Below are positions 51,904-61,483 of a stretch of DNA of 64,000 nt, piece by piece. The DNA comes from Dyella sp. M7H15-1 (lineage in GTDB: Bacteria; Pseudomonadota; Gammaproteobacteria; Xanthomonadales; Rhodanobacteraceae): positions 2,542,001-2,606,000 of the forward strand of contig NZ_CP035300.1 in assembly GCF_004114615.1 (NCBI RefSeq), written 5' to 3'. The translations under genes and the position numbers were made by a program. Position 1 is the stretch's first letter; every line of letters begins with the position of its first letter. The notes beneath the pieces are model-generated. The model was not told the DNA's origin, did no database searches, and saw nothing but the letters and a program-made list of their open reading frames with translations.

Positions 51904-54900
51904 TCAGTGCCGCAAGTAGCCTATGTCGCTGGTCCCATCCGGCGCCACCCGACGCAGCAACGCATTGAACCAGCGACGTTTCTGCACCAGGTCGCTGTCG
52001 ATCAACCATTGCGACTTGTTGGCCACCAGGGCTGCAACAGGTAAACCATCTTCATAGAGCACGCGGGTACCTGCCAGCGCGGGCAAGCGGTCGCCAGCGA
52101 GTACGGTGCCGACAAGATTGAGCGGGTCGCTGCCGCTCAGGCAGACGCATTGCTGTTCGAGGGAGCGCTGACGAATGCTGCGTAGCTGGCCGATGGCTTC
52201 GGGCAGCGCGAATTGTTCGCCGATCAGGCCTTCCACGAAACGGCCGCCGCGGATGTCGCCACGGGCTTCCAGTCGATGGTAGACGCGCAGCAGTTCGCGC
52301 CAGCTTGGAAGCCAGGAGGCTTCGCGTTCGAGCAATTTCCAGAAGACCACACCGTAGCGGCGTAGCAGCGTGCGGGCAATGTGCTCGATCGGATCGGTGT
52401 CGTCGCCGACTTGGCTATGGGGCGTGGACTTGCGCACCAGCGACCAGCGGCCGGCATCTTCGATGTCACTCAGCGCATGACGACGTACACGACGATGCCT
52501 GGGTGATTCGCGCTTGGCTGCAGGAGTGAGCAGCACACGCAGGCCGGCGAAACTGTCGGCGGTGACACGGCCGGCGGAGACCAGCTCGCCGAGCGCATTT
52601 TCCAGTTCCGTACGTAGAAGATGCGCGCCATCGATCAGTTCGTCGAAGAACAAGGCGCCGTGTGCGGCCAGTGCATCGATAACAGCTTGCGCGCGTGAAG
52701 ACAGCAACAGCTCCTGTTCCTGATGGCGATCGGCGATGGAGGTCCAGATGCCGAGCTGGCGGCGTGGGAGCAGCACAATGGGCGTGGCGCGTATCGGGCC
52801 GCCACTGCCACCGCCGCTGCGCAGGCGATTCCAGCCGATACGGCCCGCGCGGCAGAGTTCGTCCAACCAGCGGCTGGCATAGTCTTCAATGCGCGCGGCA
52901 AGCAGTTCACTTTCCCAGGCGCCCGCAGCGGCTTCGTAACCTTCGAGCTGGGTAAGTACGGCGCCGAGCGCATCGGGGCCTTTGAGCCGCGTAGTGGGTG
53001 TGGTGTGCTGCCAGTCGAGCAGAAAGCGCATCAGATCGCGGCGGCTGACGGGTTCGATTTCGCGACGCAGGCGGCCGATGGTGTAGCGGTGGATGCGTGC
53101 CAGCAGATGACGTTCGCACCATTCGACGTCGTTCGCCTCTCGCGTAAAACGGCCTTGCATCACATAGCCTTCGGACTGCAGGCGGATCAATGCGAGTTCG
53201 ACATCGGACATTTCCACGCTGAGCGAGGCGGCGAGCGCGGACACGGTGACGGGACCGAGACCGGTGAGGCGGCCGCGCACCAGTTCGAGCAGGGCGTCTT
53301 CGCGCGTCCAACCCTGGGCGGCGTATTCGGCGGGTGCGGCGATGGCTGGGTGCATCGATACGCTGCCGTGAATGGTTTGCCAGAGAGGAAGTTTTTCGGC
53401 GCAGGCCCACACGTCGCACGAGCTTGGCCCTTCCCCTTGCGAGCAAGGGGAAGGAGTAAGGAGCGTGGCGCGATGGACGTTTGCTAGCTTGTGTAACCAG
53501 TCGCGCCAACCCGCATTGGCTTCGACTTCGTGGGTGGTAACAAAGCCAAGCACGTTCAGCGCTTCGTGCATTTCATCCGCACTGCGTACCTCAGGCCATG
53601 CTTCGGCGCGCACCGCGGCGATGGCTTCGGGATCGAGCTTGGCCAGATCGTCGGTATCTTCAATGCCGTTCCAATGGCGTGTTTGGACGGCACGCGTGCG
53701 GCGTTCTTCCAATGGCGCATCGTCGAGGAAGGCATAGGGCGCGGCGCTGAGTATTTCGCTGGCAAGCGGACTGGGCGCGGTGAGGTCGCGCGCAACGACT
53801 GTGATGGCGCCAGATTCCAGGCCCTTCAGGATATGCAACAGACCGTCCACGTCCATCGCCTCGCGCAGGCAATCGTGCACGGTCTGGTTGACCAGGGGAT
53901 GATCCGGAATCTGGCGTTCGCCGGCGATGTTTTCCAGGCACGCTATTTGATCGGGAAAGACGGTGGCGAGCAGGTCTTCGCTTTTCATGCGTTGCAATGG
54001 CGCGGGGACTTTCTTGCCGCCGACATAGCGCGGCAAGGCCAGCGCGGTGACGGCATTCCAGCGCCAGCGCACCGGGAACAGCGGTGCATCGAGCAGCGCT
54101 TGTACCAGCACGTGTTCGGCGCTGCTGCTGTGTAGATAACGTGCGACTTCTTCTAGTGGAAAGCTGTGGCTGGTGGAAAGCGACAGCACGATGGCGTTTT
54201 CGGTTGCCGCGGCCTGCAATTCGAAATTGAACTGGCGGCAGAAGCGTTTACGCAACGTAAGGCCCCAGGCGCGATTGATGCGGCTGCCCCAGGGCGTGTG
54301 GATCACGAGCTGGGTACCGCCGGATTCATCGAAGAAGCGTTCGAACACGAGCGTGGATTGCGTGGGCAGCACCCCAAGCGCGGCCTTAGCTTTGGCCAGG
54401 TATTCCACGATCTGCTGTGCAACGGATTCGTTGAAGCCCAGCGTCTCGCGCAGCCAATCGAACGCGGCCTGCACGCCACCCGCATCGATACGCGCAACCA
54501 CTTCCTCGCGCAGGCGTGATACCCCGACCGAAAGCTCATTGCTGCGCCCGGGTGCTTCCCCCAGCCAGAACGGAATGCTCGGCGGTGCGCCTTGCGCATC
54601 TTCCACGCGTACGCGGTCGCGTTCCACGCGAAGAATGCGGTAACTGGTATTGCCGAGCTGGAAGATATCGCCAGCCATGCTTTCGATCGCGAAATCTTCA
54701 TTGACCGTGCCGACGATGGTGGCTTGTGGTTCCAGCACGACCAGGTAATCGGCCATGTCAGGAATGGTGCCGCCGGAGGTGACGGCGGTCAGCCGGGCGC
54801 CACGTCGTGCGCGTAGTTCGTGATGCACGGCATCGCGATGTACGTAGGCCGCGCGCGCACCGCGCCGTGTGGTGAAACCGTCGGCCAGCATGCGCACGAT

Positions 54901-56292
54901 GGCGTTGAATTGCTCGCGGGGCAGCGCGCGATAAGGGTAAGCGCGCCGAACCAGATCGAACAGCGCATCTTCATCCCATTCGGTGCAGGCCACTTCGGCG
55001 ACGATCTGCTGCGCCAGCACGTCCAGCGGTTGCGGTGGTTGCATCAGCGTGTCGAGTTCGCCGCGGCGCACGCAGTCCAGCAGTGCAGCGCATTCGATCA
55101 GATCATCGCGGCTGGTGGGGAACAGGCGCGCTTTCGGTGTGCCGTTGACCGCGTGGCCGGAGCGGCCGGCACGTTGCAGGAACGCGGCGATGGAGCGCGG
55201 GGACGAGAGCTGGCAAACCAGATCGACGTCCCCGATATCGATGCCCAGTTCCAGCGAGGCCGTGGCGATCAACACGTTCAGTACGCCGCGTTTCAGGCGC
55301 TGCTCGGCGTCGAGCCGTTGCTCTTTGGCGAGGCTGCCATGGTGCGCGGCGACCGCATCGCGGCCCAGGCGCTCGGATAGGTGCCGCGCGACGCGTTCGG
55401 CCATGCGCCGGGTATTCACGAACACCAGGGTGGTGCGATGTTGTTCGGCTAACTGGACGATCTGGTTGTAGACCAGTTCCCAGGTGTCGTTGGACATCAC
55501 CGCTTCAAGCGGCACCGGCGGCACTTCGATGGCGAGATCGCGTGCGCGCGCGTGGCCGACATCGATGATGGCGCAACGCTTCTCCCTCTCCCCCACCAAA
55601 AAATTCGCCACATCTTCAATCGGCTTCTGCGTCGCCGACAAACCAATGCGCAACAACGGCCGCTGGCACAACGCCTCAAGCCGCTCCAAGGTCAGCGCCA
55701 GATGCGCGCCACGCTTGCTCGCAGCAACCGCGTGGATTTCGTCGACGATCACGCTGCGCACCGTCTTGAGCATCTCGCGCCCGGACAGCGAACCCATCAG
55801 CACGTACAGCGATTCCGGCGTGGTGACCAGAATATGTGGCGGCGCCTTGCGCATCAGGTTGCGCTCGGGTTGGGGTGTGTCGCCAGTACGCACGGCGGTG
55901 CGGATCGGTGCACCGGGCAGGCCGCGTTTTTCTAGCTGTTCGCGAATGCCTTCCAGTGGCGCTTCAAGGTTGATGTGGATGTCGTTCGACAGCGCCTTTA
56001 AAGGCGAGACGTATACGACGCGCGTTTCGTCTGGCAGGGTGCCGCCGCGTGCCACGGCTTCGTGCACCAGCGCATCGATAGCCGCGAGAAAGGCGGTGAG
56101 GGTTTTACCCGAGCCAGTTGGCGCTGCGACCAGCGTATGCTGCCCTGCCCTGATCGCCGGCCATGCGCGCGCCTGCGCGGAAGTTGGCGTAGGGAACGTG
56201 GCTTCAAACCACGCGGAGACGGCAGGATGGAACGCGTGCAGCGGCATCGTCGATGGCCCGAGGTCGAGCGGTGCGGTTCGTCGATCATACAT
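51904..56292 (-). CDS. lhr: Large helicase-related protein (Lhr)
   Basis: 1462-residue superfamily 2 helicase. The N-terminal Lhr core has Walker A APTGSGKT (residues 57-64), the DEIH box VIVDEIHAVAASKRGAH, motif VI region FLQRAGRSGHAVNGTPKARL, followed by the winged-helix and Lhr-specific domains, then a long C-terminal extension as in E. coli Lhr (1538). It unwinds DNA:RNA or DNA and is linked to DNA repair. At about residues 946-956 the segment LTPSPCSQGEG is translated from a REP-like palindrome inserted in frame. ATG 56292 or 56247 (MPLHAFHPAVSAWFEATFPT) may be the start. Confidence 0.95.
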   Translation of the reverse strand: MYDRRTAPLDLGPSTMPLHAFHPAVSAWFEATFPTPTSAQARAWPAIRAGQHTLVAAPTGSGKTLTAFLAAIDALVHEAVARGGTLPDETRVVYVSPLKALSNDIHINLEAPLEGIREQLEKRGLPGAPIRTAVRTGDTPQPERNLMRKAPPHILVTTPESLYVLMGSLSGREMLKTVRSVIVDEIHAVAASKRGAHLALTLERLEALCQRPLLRIGLSATQKPIEDVANFLVGEREKRCAIIDVGHARARDLAIEVPPVPLEAVMSNDTWELVYNQIVQLAEQHRTTLVFVNTRRMAERVARHLSERLGRDAVAAHHGSLAKEQRLDAEQRLKRGVLNVLIATASLELGIDIGDVDLVCQLSSPRSIAAFLQRAGRSGHAVNGTPKARLFPTSRDDLIECAALLDCVRRGELDTLMQPPQPLDVLAQQIVAEVACTEWDEDALFDLVRRAYPYRALPREQFNAIVRMLADGFTTRRGARAAYVHRDAVHHELRARRGARLTAVTSGGTIPDMADYLVVLEPQATIVGTVNEDFAIESMAGDIFQLGNTSYRILRVERDRVRVEDAQGAPPSIPFWLGEAPGRSNELSVGVSRLREEVVARIDAGGVQAAFDWLRETLGFNESVAQQIVEYLAKAKAALGVLPTQSTLVFERFFDESGGTQLVIHTPWGSRINRAWGLTLRKRFCRQFNFELQAAATENAIVLSLSTSHSFPLEEVARYLHSSSAEHVLVQALLDAPLFPVRWRWNAVTALALPRYVGGKKVPAPLQRMKSEDLLATVFPDQIACLENIAGERQIPDHPLVNQTVHDCLREAMDVDGLLHILKGLESGAITVVARDLTAPSPLASEILSAAPYAFLDDAPLEERRTRAVQTRHWNGIEDTDDLAKLDPEAIAAVRAEAWPEVRSADEMHEALNVLGFVTTHEVEANAGWRDWLHKLANVHRATLLTPSPCSQGEGPSSCDVWACAEKLPLWQTIHGSVSMHPAIAAPAEYAAQGWTREDALLELVRGRLTGLGPVTVSALAASLSVEMSDVELALIRLQSEGYVMQGRFTREANDVEWCERHLLARIHRYTIGRLRREIEPVSRRDLMRFLLDWQHTTPTTRLKGPDALGAVLTQLEGYEAAAGAWESELLAARIEDYASRWLDELCRAGRIGWNRLRSGGGSGGPIRATPIVLLPRRQLGIWTSIADRHQEQELLLSSRAQAVIDALAAHGALFFDELIDGAHLLRTELENALGELVSAGRVTADSFAGLRVLLTPAAKRESPRHRRVRRHALSDIEDAGRWSLVRKSTPHSQVGDDTDPIEHIARTLLRRYGVVFWKLLEREASWLPSWRELLRVYHRLEARGDIRGGRFVEGLIGEQFALPEAIGQLRSIRQRSLEQQCVCLSGSDPLNLVGTVLAGDRLPALAGTRVLYEDGLPVAALVANKSQWLIDSDLVQKRRWFNALLRRVAPDGTSDIGYLRH
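53429..53454. repeat. REP-like palindrome (copy 2) within lhr
   Basis: CCTTCCCCTTG and CAAGGGGAAGG pair across CGAG. It belongs to the same class as the repeats at 16389 and 59833 and is translated in frame as part of Lhr, where homologues would not be expected to have these residues. Confidence 0.65.
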
Positions 56293-56335
56293 AATTCACG
56301 TCTGTCCATTTGCTGAAACAATAGGTGTCTGAACT

Positions 56336-56355
56336 ATATTTGCCTTGACAAATAT
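56336..56355. promoter_or_regulatory. MarR operator overlapping the -35 of the efflux operon
   Basis: ATATTTG-CCTTGA-CAAATAT is a perfect 7-bp inverted repeat. It contains TTGACA (56345-56350), which with TAGAGT 17 bp downstream (56368-56373) makes a sigma-70-type promoter. A MarR dimer bound here would block RNA polymerase, giving autorepression of marR and the following efflux genes. Confidence 0.6.
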
Positions 56356-56381
56356 TGTTGGCGGCAATAGAGTGCGCTGCC

Positions 56382-56840
56382 ATGAACACAGCCCCGCTCA
56401 TTACTCCTTCTCGTCAGGAAAGCCTTGGCGTGCTGATCGGCCTCGTCCGTATGGAGCTGGTGCGTGGCATCGAAGCGGAAATCGCTGCCAAGGGTCTGGA
56501 TTTGCGCTTTACGCAGTTCCTGATCCTCAAGCGGCTGGCCGCCCTGGGCCCCATGACGGCCACCGAACTGGCTCGGGCGGTGGAGCTGGATGGTGGCGCA
56601 ATGACCAGGCAGCTCGATCAACTGGAGGGTAGAGGCTTCTTGCGCCGGCATCCGCACGAGCAGGACCGGCGCGCGTTGCGCATCGAACTGACCGAAGCAG
56701 GCCATGCGCTGTGGCAGCAACTTACCGATTGCAATGAACGCGTCCTGCAAGCGGCGCAACGTTCGTTGACCGACACCGAAAGCAAGCAATTGCACGATTA
56801 CCTGGAGCGAGTGCTGCACGCACTTCGCGACAAGAACTGA
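56382..56840 (+). CDS. MarR family transcriptional repressor
   Basis: 152-residue winged helix-turn-helix regulator: LRFTQFLILKRLAALGPMTA, TELARAVELDGGAMTRQLDQ, then the wing RRHPHEQDRRALRIELTEAG and a C-terminal dimerisation helix. MarR proteins of this kind repress efflux genes until a toxic compound binds. The start ATG 56382 lies just after the operator/promoter at 56336-56373; an in-frame start nine codons upstream overlaps the promoter and is less likely. It heads the operon with the outer-membrane factor, EmrA-like and EmrB-like genes. Confidence 0.93.
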   Translation: MNTAPLITPSRQESLGVLIGLVRMELVRGIEAEIAAKGLDLRFTQFLILKRLAALGPMTATELARAVELDGGAMTRQLDQLEGRGFLRRHPHEQDRRALRIELTEAGHALWQQLTDCNERVLQAAQRSLTDTESKQLHDYLERVLHALRDKN

Positions 56841-57000
56841 TTGATCCGGCAGGCTAGGGAGGGCTTGCCACGAATCGGGCACTGACATGTTTGATTCGCC
56901 GGAGCTGGGTTCGGACTCGTGCCGAGCCCGGTGCGTTATGAAAGGACAGGAACGCGCTTTCCCGACACCTTAGTTAAATACACATCGAGACTTGAAAGCC

Positions 57001-58545
57001 ATGCGTCTGTATATTCTTGCGGCGGCTGTCGGACTGGCATTCGCGTTGGCGGGTTGCGCCACCCGCGGTGGCATTCATCCGGACGGCACCCTGACCGATC
57101 CCTCTTCGCTCAAGACCGACCGCAGCCTGGCGAAGGTGCGGGTGTCCGACGCGGCCTGGCCGAAAGACGATTGGTGGACCGGATTGGGCGATCCCCAGCT
57201 CAGCGCACTGATCACGGAAGCACTGCACGACAACCCGACGTTGGCCGTCGCCGATGCACGCGCACGTGCTGCGCAAGCGGCTGTCGGTGTGGCTGATGCG
57301 GCGCGCCAGCCGACCGTCGATGCGGGTGCCAGTGTTGCCGAGACACGCATTCCCACTTCCATTCCGGCTTTCGGCAACGGACACCTGGGAGCCGCCAAGT
57401 ACGTCTATGGCAGTTTCAAATGGGATCTGGACCTGTGGGGCGGCCAGCGCGCTGCGTGGGAAGCAGCATTGGGCCAGTCTCGTGCGGCCGAAGTGGATGC
57501 GCAGGCCGCGCGCATCGAATTGTCCACCCATGTAGCCCGTGCGTATGTGCAGTTGAGCTACGCCTACGTGCAGCAGGATGTAGCCATCGCTGAAATGAAG
57601 CGCGCTAGCGAAGCGCGCGACCTCACGCGTCAGCGTGTTGCTGCAGGCATCGACAACCAGATGCAACTCAAGCAGAGCGACTCCGAAGTCGCCAGCGCAC
57701 AAGGGCAGAAGGCACAGGCCGATCGTGCGATCAACGCAGCGCGTTCTTCCTTGTCGGTGTTGCTTGGCAAGGGGCCGGATCGCGGCCTGGATATCGGCCG
57801 CCCGCCACGGGTGCCCACGAATGCGTTGACGGTGCCGTCCAACGTACCCGTGGAGCTGATGGGTCATCGCGCCGATCTGGTCGCTGCACGCTGGCGCGTC
57901 GAAGCGGCCAGCAAGGACATCCAATCCGCCAAGACCGAATTCCTGCCCAATGTGAACATCGGCGCCATGGTCGGCCTGATCAATTTGGGTGGTGGCAATC
58001 TGTTCCAGTTGTCAAACCGCTTCTACGAGGCAGCGCCGGCTATCAGCCTGCCGATCTTCGACGGTGGCCATCGCCGCGCCAACTTGAGCGGCAAGGATGC
58101 GCAATACGACTTGGCCGTGGCGCAATACAACCAGAAGCTGGTGTCGGCGATCAACGAAATCGCCGATGACTATGATGCGCTCAACTCGTTGAAGGAGCAG
58201 GTCGATGCGCAGCAGCGCGCACTCGATGCGGCGAACGATGCGTGGACGTTGTCCGAGCAGCGTTACAAATCGGGCATCGGCAGTTATCTGGAAGCGCTCA
58301 GCGTGCGCCAGGAATGGCTGGCAGCCGAACAGCGCATGGCCGCCCTGCATGCACAGCAGGCCGATCTGAATGTGCAACTGATCCAGGCGCTCGGCGGCGG
58401 CTTCCGTCCTGGGGGATGCACTGATCAATCCCCCGCAGGCGCCAGCGACTCTGTCTGCCCGCAGCCCTTCGGTCCGCCGGCTCGACAGACAGCCAGTCTG
58501 CCTTCGCCGCCGGCCCTGCGGTCTGCAAACAGACAGAGCCGCTGA
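57001..58545 (+). CDS. NodT/OprM-type outer-membrane efflux factor (lipoprotein)
   Basis: 514 residues. Signal peptide MRLYILAAAVGLAFALAGC with lipobox Cys19, then the OMF domains with two repeats of the TolC fold (LITEALHDNPTLAVADARAR, YVQLSYAYVQQDVAIAEMKR, and SAINEIADDYDALNSLKEQV in the second half). It forms the outer-membrane channel for the EmrAB pump encoded next. The last 45 residues are proline/serine-rich and unlike homologues. ATG 57001 is used; TTG 56992 is an alternative. Confidence 0.93.
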   Translation: MRLYILAAAVGLAFALAGCATRGGIHPDGTLTDPSSLKTDRSLAKVRVSDAAWPKDDWWTGLGDPQLSALITEALHDNPTLAVADARARAAQAAVGVADAARQPTVDAGASVAETRIPTSIPAFGNGHLGAAKYVYGSFKWDLDLWGGQRAAWEAALGQSRAAEVDAQAARIELSTHVARAYVQLSYAYVQQDVAIAEMKRASEARDLTRQRVAAGIDNQMQLKQSDSEVASAQGQKAQADRAINAARSSLSVLLGKGPDRGLDIGRPPRVPTNALTVPSNVPVELMGHRADLVAARWRVEAASKDIQSAKTEFLPNVNIGAMVGLINLGGGNLFQLSNRFYEAAPAISLPIFDGGHRRANLSGKDAQYDLAVAQYNQKLVSAINEIADDYDALNSLKEQVDAQQRALDAANDAWTLSEQRYKSGIGSYLEALSVRQEWLAAEQRMAALHAQQADLNVQLIQALGGGFRPGGCTDQSPAGASDSVCPQPFGPPARQTASLPSPPALRSANRQSR

Positions 58546-58628
58546 CACCTACGTCGAATCGATCAGTGCATCCCTAGCTGACACCCAACTTTCTTCCAAG
58601 TAATTCTATTGTTCCTGAGGCAGCCCCC

Positions 58629-59819
58629 ATGTCCAGTCAGAATCCCAACATCGCCGATACGCCGGCAGTTCAGGCGCCGCCGGCCAACAACCGGCGCGGC
58701 TTTCTGCTGCGGCTGTTGCTCGTCATCCTTGTTCTCACCACTATCGCATGGACGGCGTGGTATTTCCTGGATGGCCGTTGGTACGAAAGTACCGACGACG
58801 CGTACGTCAACGGCAACATCGTGCTGATCACGCCGCGCATTGCCGGCACCGTGATCAGCATTGGCGCTGACGATGGCGACCTGGTGAAGCAGGGCGATGT
58901 GATGGTGCAGCTCGACAAATCCGATGCGGATGTCGAACTGCAGCGCGCGTCCGCCAACCTCGCCAGCACGGTGCGTCGCGTGCGGGGTCTCTACAGCACG
59001 GTGTCCGGTGCACAAGCGCAGTTGGCCGTGCAGAAGGTCAGCCTGCAAAAAGCGCAGGCCGACTTCAACCGCCGCCGCGACCTGGCCAAGACGGGCGCGA
59101 TCTCCGCGGAAGAACTGTCGCACGCACGCGATGCATTGACCGCCGCGCAAAACGCGATGGATACCGTCCAGCAGCAATTGCAGACCAACAAAGTGTTGGT
59201 GGACGACATCGACGTCGCGTCGCACCCGGACGTGAAAGTCGCTGCCGCACAGTACCGCGCGGCCTACCTCGATGACGTGCGCACCACCATGATTGCCCCA
59301 GTGACCGGCTATGTCGCCAAGCGCACGGTGCAGGTCGGCCAGCGCGTGCAGCCGGGTGCCGCCCTGATGGCCGTGGTGCCGCTGCACGAAGTATGGGTGG
59401 ATGCCAACTTCAAGGAAACGCAACTCACCCGTATGCGCATTGGCCAGTCGGTGGACATCAGTTCCGACGTCTATGGCGGTGCGGTGAAGTACAAGGCGCA
59501 GGTGCAGAGCCTAGGCGTGGGCACGGGCAGTGCGTTCTCGCTGCTGCCAGCGCAGAATGCCACGGGTAACTGGATCAAGATCGTGCAGCGCATTCCAGTG
59601 CGCGTGGTGTTCACCGATCCGTCGCAGCTCGTCAAGTATCCGTTGCGTATCGGCATGTCGCTCGACACGGAAGTGAACCTGCACGACCAGAACGGCCCGA
59701 TGCTGTCGCAGACGTCGCGCACCGAGCCGCTGTTCAGTACGGACATCTACAACCACGAGCTCACCGAAGCGAACGAGAAGATCGAGCAGATCATTCACGC
59801 GAACATGGGTGGGCATTGA
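58629..59819 (+). CDS. emrA: EmrA-like membrane fusion protein (HlyD family)
   Basis: 396 residues with one N-terminal membrane helix (about 24-46, LLLRLLLVILVLTTIAWTAW), the lipoyl/barrel-sandwich halves around a coiled-coil hairpin (STDDAYVNGNIVLITPRIAG, ADDGDLVKQGDVMVQLDKSD; APVTGYVAKRTVQVGQRVQP) and a beta-barrel. It bridges the EmrB transporter with the outer-membrane factor. The gap of 64 bp to emrB contains REP-like copy 3. Confidence 0.95.
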   Translation: MSSQNPNIADTPAVQAPPANNRRGFLLRLLLVILVLTTIAWTAWYFLDGRWYESTDDAYVNGNIVLITPRIAGTVISIGADDGDLVKQGDVMVQLDKSDADVELQRASANLASTVRRVRGLYSTVSGAQAQLAVQKVSLQKAQADFNRRRDLAKTGAISAEELSHARDALTAAQNAMDTVQQQLQTNKVLVDDIDVASHPDVKVAAAQYRAAYLDDVRTTMIAPVTGYVAKRTVQVGQRVQPGAALMAVVPLHEVWVDANFKETQLTRMRIGQSVDISSDVYGGAVKYKAQVQSLGVGTGSAFSLLPAQNATGNWIKIVQRIPVRVVFTDPSQLVKYPLRIGMSLDTEVNLHDQNGPMLSQTSRTEPLFSTDIYNHELTEANEKIEQIIHANMGGH

Positions 59820-59832
59820 GCTCCTGCGCTTT

Positions 59833-59855
59833 TTCCCTTTCTGCGAAGGGGAAAG
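59833..59855. repeat. REP-like palindrome (copy 3) between emrA and emrB
   Basis: TTTCCCTTTC and GAAGGGGAAA face each other across a short loop with one mismatch, followed by GAGTTCAGG. It belongs to the same class as 16389 and 53429 and may modulate relative expression of emrA and emrB. Confidence 0.5.
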
Positions 59856-59883
59856 AGTTCAGGTCTAGGCTAGGTACCCACCT

Positions 59884-61404
59884 ATGAACACCCATTTCCG
59901 TCCACCTAATCTGGTCTTGGCGACAATCGGCTTGTCGCTGGCCACGTTCATGCAGGTGCTGGACACCACCATCGCTAACGTGTCCTTGCCGACCATCGCC
60001 GGTAATCTCGGCGTGAGTCAGGATCAGAGCACCTGGGTGATCACCTCCTTCGCGGTGAGCAACGCCATCGCGCTGCCGCTCACCGGCTTCCTCACTCGAC
60101 GCTTCGGCGAAGTGAAATTGTTTGTGTCGGCAACGTTGCTGTTCTCGTTGGCATCGCTTCTATGCGGCATCGCGCAGAGCATGAGCATGTTGATCCTGTT
60201 CCGGACCATCCAGGGTGCGGTGGCAGGTCCCATGTATCCGATCACGCAGGCGCTGCTGATCTCGATCTATCCACCGGCCAAACGAAGCATGGCGCTGGCG
60301 CTGTTGGCGATGGTGACGGTGGTGGCGCCGATTGCCGGTCCGATTCTCGGTGGTTGGATTACCGACAACTACTCGTGGCCGTGGATCTTCTTCATCAACG
60401 TGCCGATCGGCATCTTTGCCAGCATGGTGGTGGCCAACCAGATGCGATTGCGCGAGGTGGTCACGCAGCGGCCCAAGATCGATTACGTGGGCCTGATCAC
60501 GCTGGTGATCGGCGTGGGCGCCTTGCAGGTAGTGCTCGACAAGGGCAACGACGAAGACTGGTTCAACTCCACCTTCATTGTGATCACCTCGATCATCTCC
60601 GCGATTGCGATTGCGATCTTCCTGATCTGGGAGTTGACCGACAAGGAGCCGATTGTCGACCTGAAGCTGTTGCGGCATCGCAACTTCCGCATGGGTACGA
60701 TTTCGCTGGTGCTCGCCTATGCAGCGTTCTTCGCGATCGGTTTGCTGGTGCCGCAATGGTTGCAATTGAATTTGGGTTACACCGCTACCTGGGCCGGTTT
60801 CGCTACGGCTCCGCTGGGTGTGTTGCCGGTACTGCTCACCTTTGTCGTCGGCAAATACGCCACGCGTTTTGACCTTCGTCTACTCACCAGTGGTGCGTTC
60901 GTCATCATGGGTTTGACCTGCTTCCTGCGTTCGAATTTCTATATTGGTGTCGACTTCGAACACGTGGCGTTGGTGCAGTTGCTGCAAGGTCTTGGCGTGG
61001 CTTTTTTCTTCATGCCGGTGACCACGATCCTGCTGTCGGATCTGCAGCCACATGAAATCGCCGCGGGGGGTGGCTTGGCGACCTTCTTGCGTACCGTGGG
61101 CGCCAGCTTCTCGGCATCGCTCACCACCTTCCTTTGGCAACGTCGCGGCATCGTACATCACGAGCATCTGGCAGAGCAGATCACCCCCTACAACCCGCTG
61201 GTGCAGCAGGCGCAGAGCCAGGCGGGTGATTCACAGACCGTCATGGCGATGTTGAATCAGTCGATCACTTTGCAGGGTCTGCAGATTTCCTTCAACGAAG
61301 TGTTCCACATGTTGGGCTGGATCTTCCTCTCCCTGATCGTGGTGATCTGGATGGCTAAGCCGCCGTTTGCGGCCAAGGCCGGTGCCGGTGATGGCAGACA
61401 TTGA
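59884..61404 (+). CDS. emrB: EmrB-like DHA2 family multidrug efflux transporter
   Basis: 506-residue 14-helix major facilitator drug/H+ antiporter. Motifs: LATFMQVLDTTIANVSLPTI (motif D1), GFLTRRFGEVKLFVSATLLF, RTIQGAVAGPMYPITQALLI, and the motif C-like GPILGGWITDNYSWPWIFFI. It transports hydrophobic compounds from cytoplasm or inner membrane through EmrA and the outer-membrane factor. The operon is headed by the MarR gene. A terminator follows. Confidence 0.96.
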   Translation: MNTHFRPPNLVLATIGLSLATFMQVLDTTIANVSLPTIAGNLGVSQDQSTWVITSFAVSNAIALPLTGFLTRRFGEVKLFVSATLLFSLASLLCGIAQSMSMLILFRTIQGAVAGPMYPITQALLISIYPPAKRSMALALLAMVTVVAPIAGPILGGWITDNYSWPWIFFINVPIGIFASMVVANQMRLREVVTQRPKIDYVGLITLVIGVGALQVVLDKGNDEDWFNSTFIVITSIISAIAIAIFLIWELTDKEPIVDLKLLRHRNFRMGTISLVLAYAAFFAIGLLVPQWLQLNLGYTATWAGFATAPLGVLPVLLTFVVGKYATRFDLRLLTSGAFVIMGLTCFLRSNFYIGVDFEHVALVQLLQGLGVAFFFMPVTTILLSDLQPHEIAAGGGLATFLRTVGASFSASLTTFLWQRRGIVHHEHLAEQITPYNPLVQQAQSQAGDSQTVMAMLNQSITLQGLQISFNEVFHMLGWIFLSLIVVIWMAKPPFAAKAGAGDGRH

Positions 61405-61431
61405 GAACTTTCGCTGACGTTGACACGAAAC

Positions 61432-61460
61432 AACAACGGCCCCGTCGGAGCCGTTGTTTT
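61432..61460 (+). terminator. Terminator of the efflux operon
   Basis: AACAACGGC and GCCGTTGTT pair across a 9-base loop, and the following bases are TTTG. It sits between the convergent emrB and pagL genes and may serve both. Confidence 0.75.
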
Positions 61461-61483
61461 GTACATGGCAGGAAAGTGCCGAA

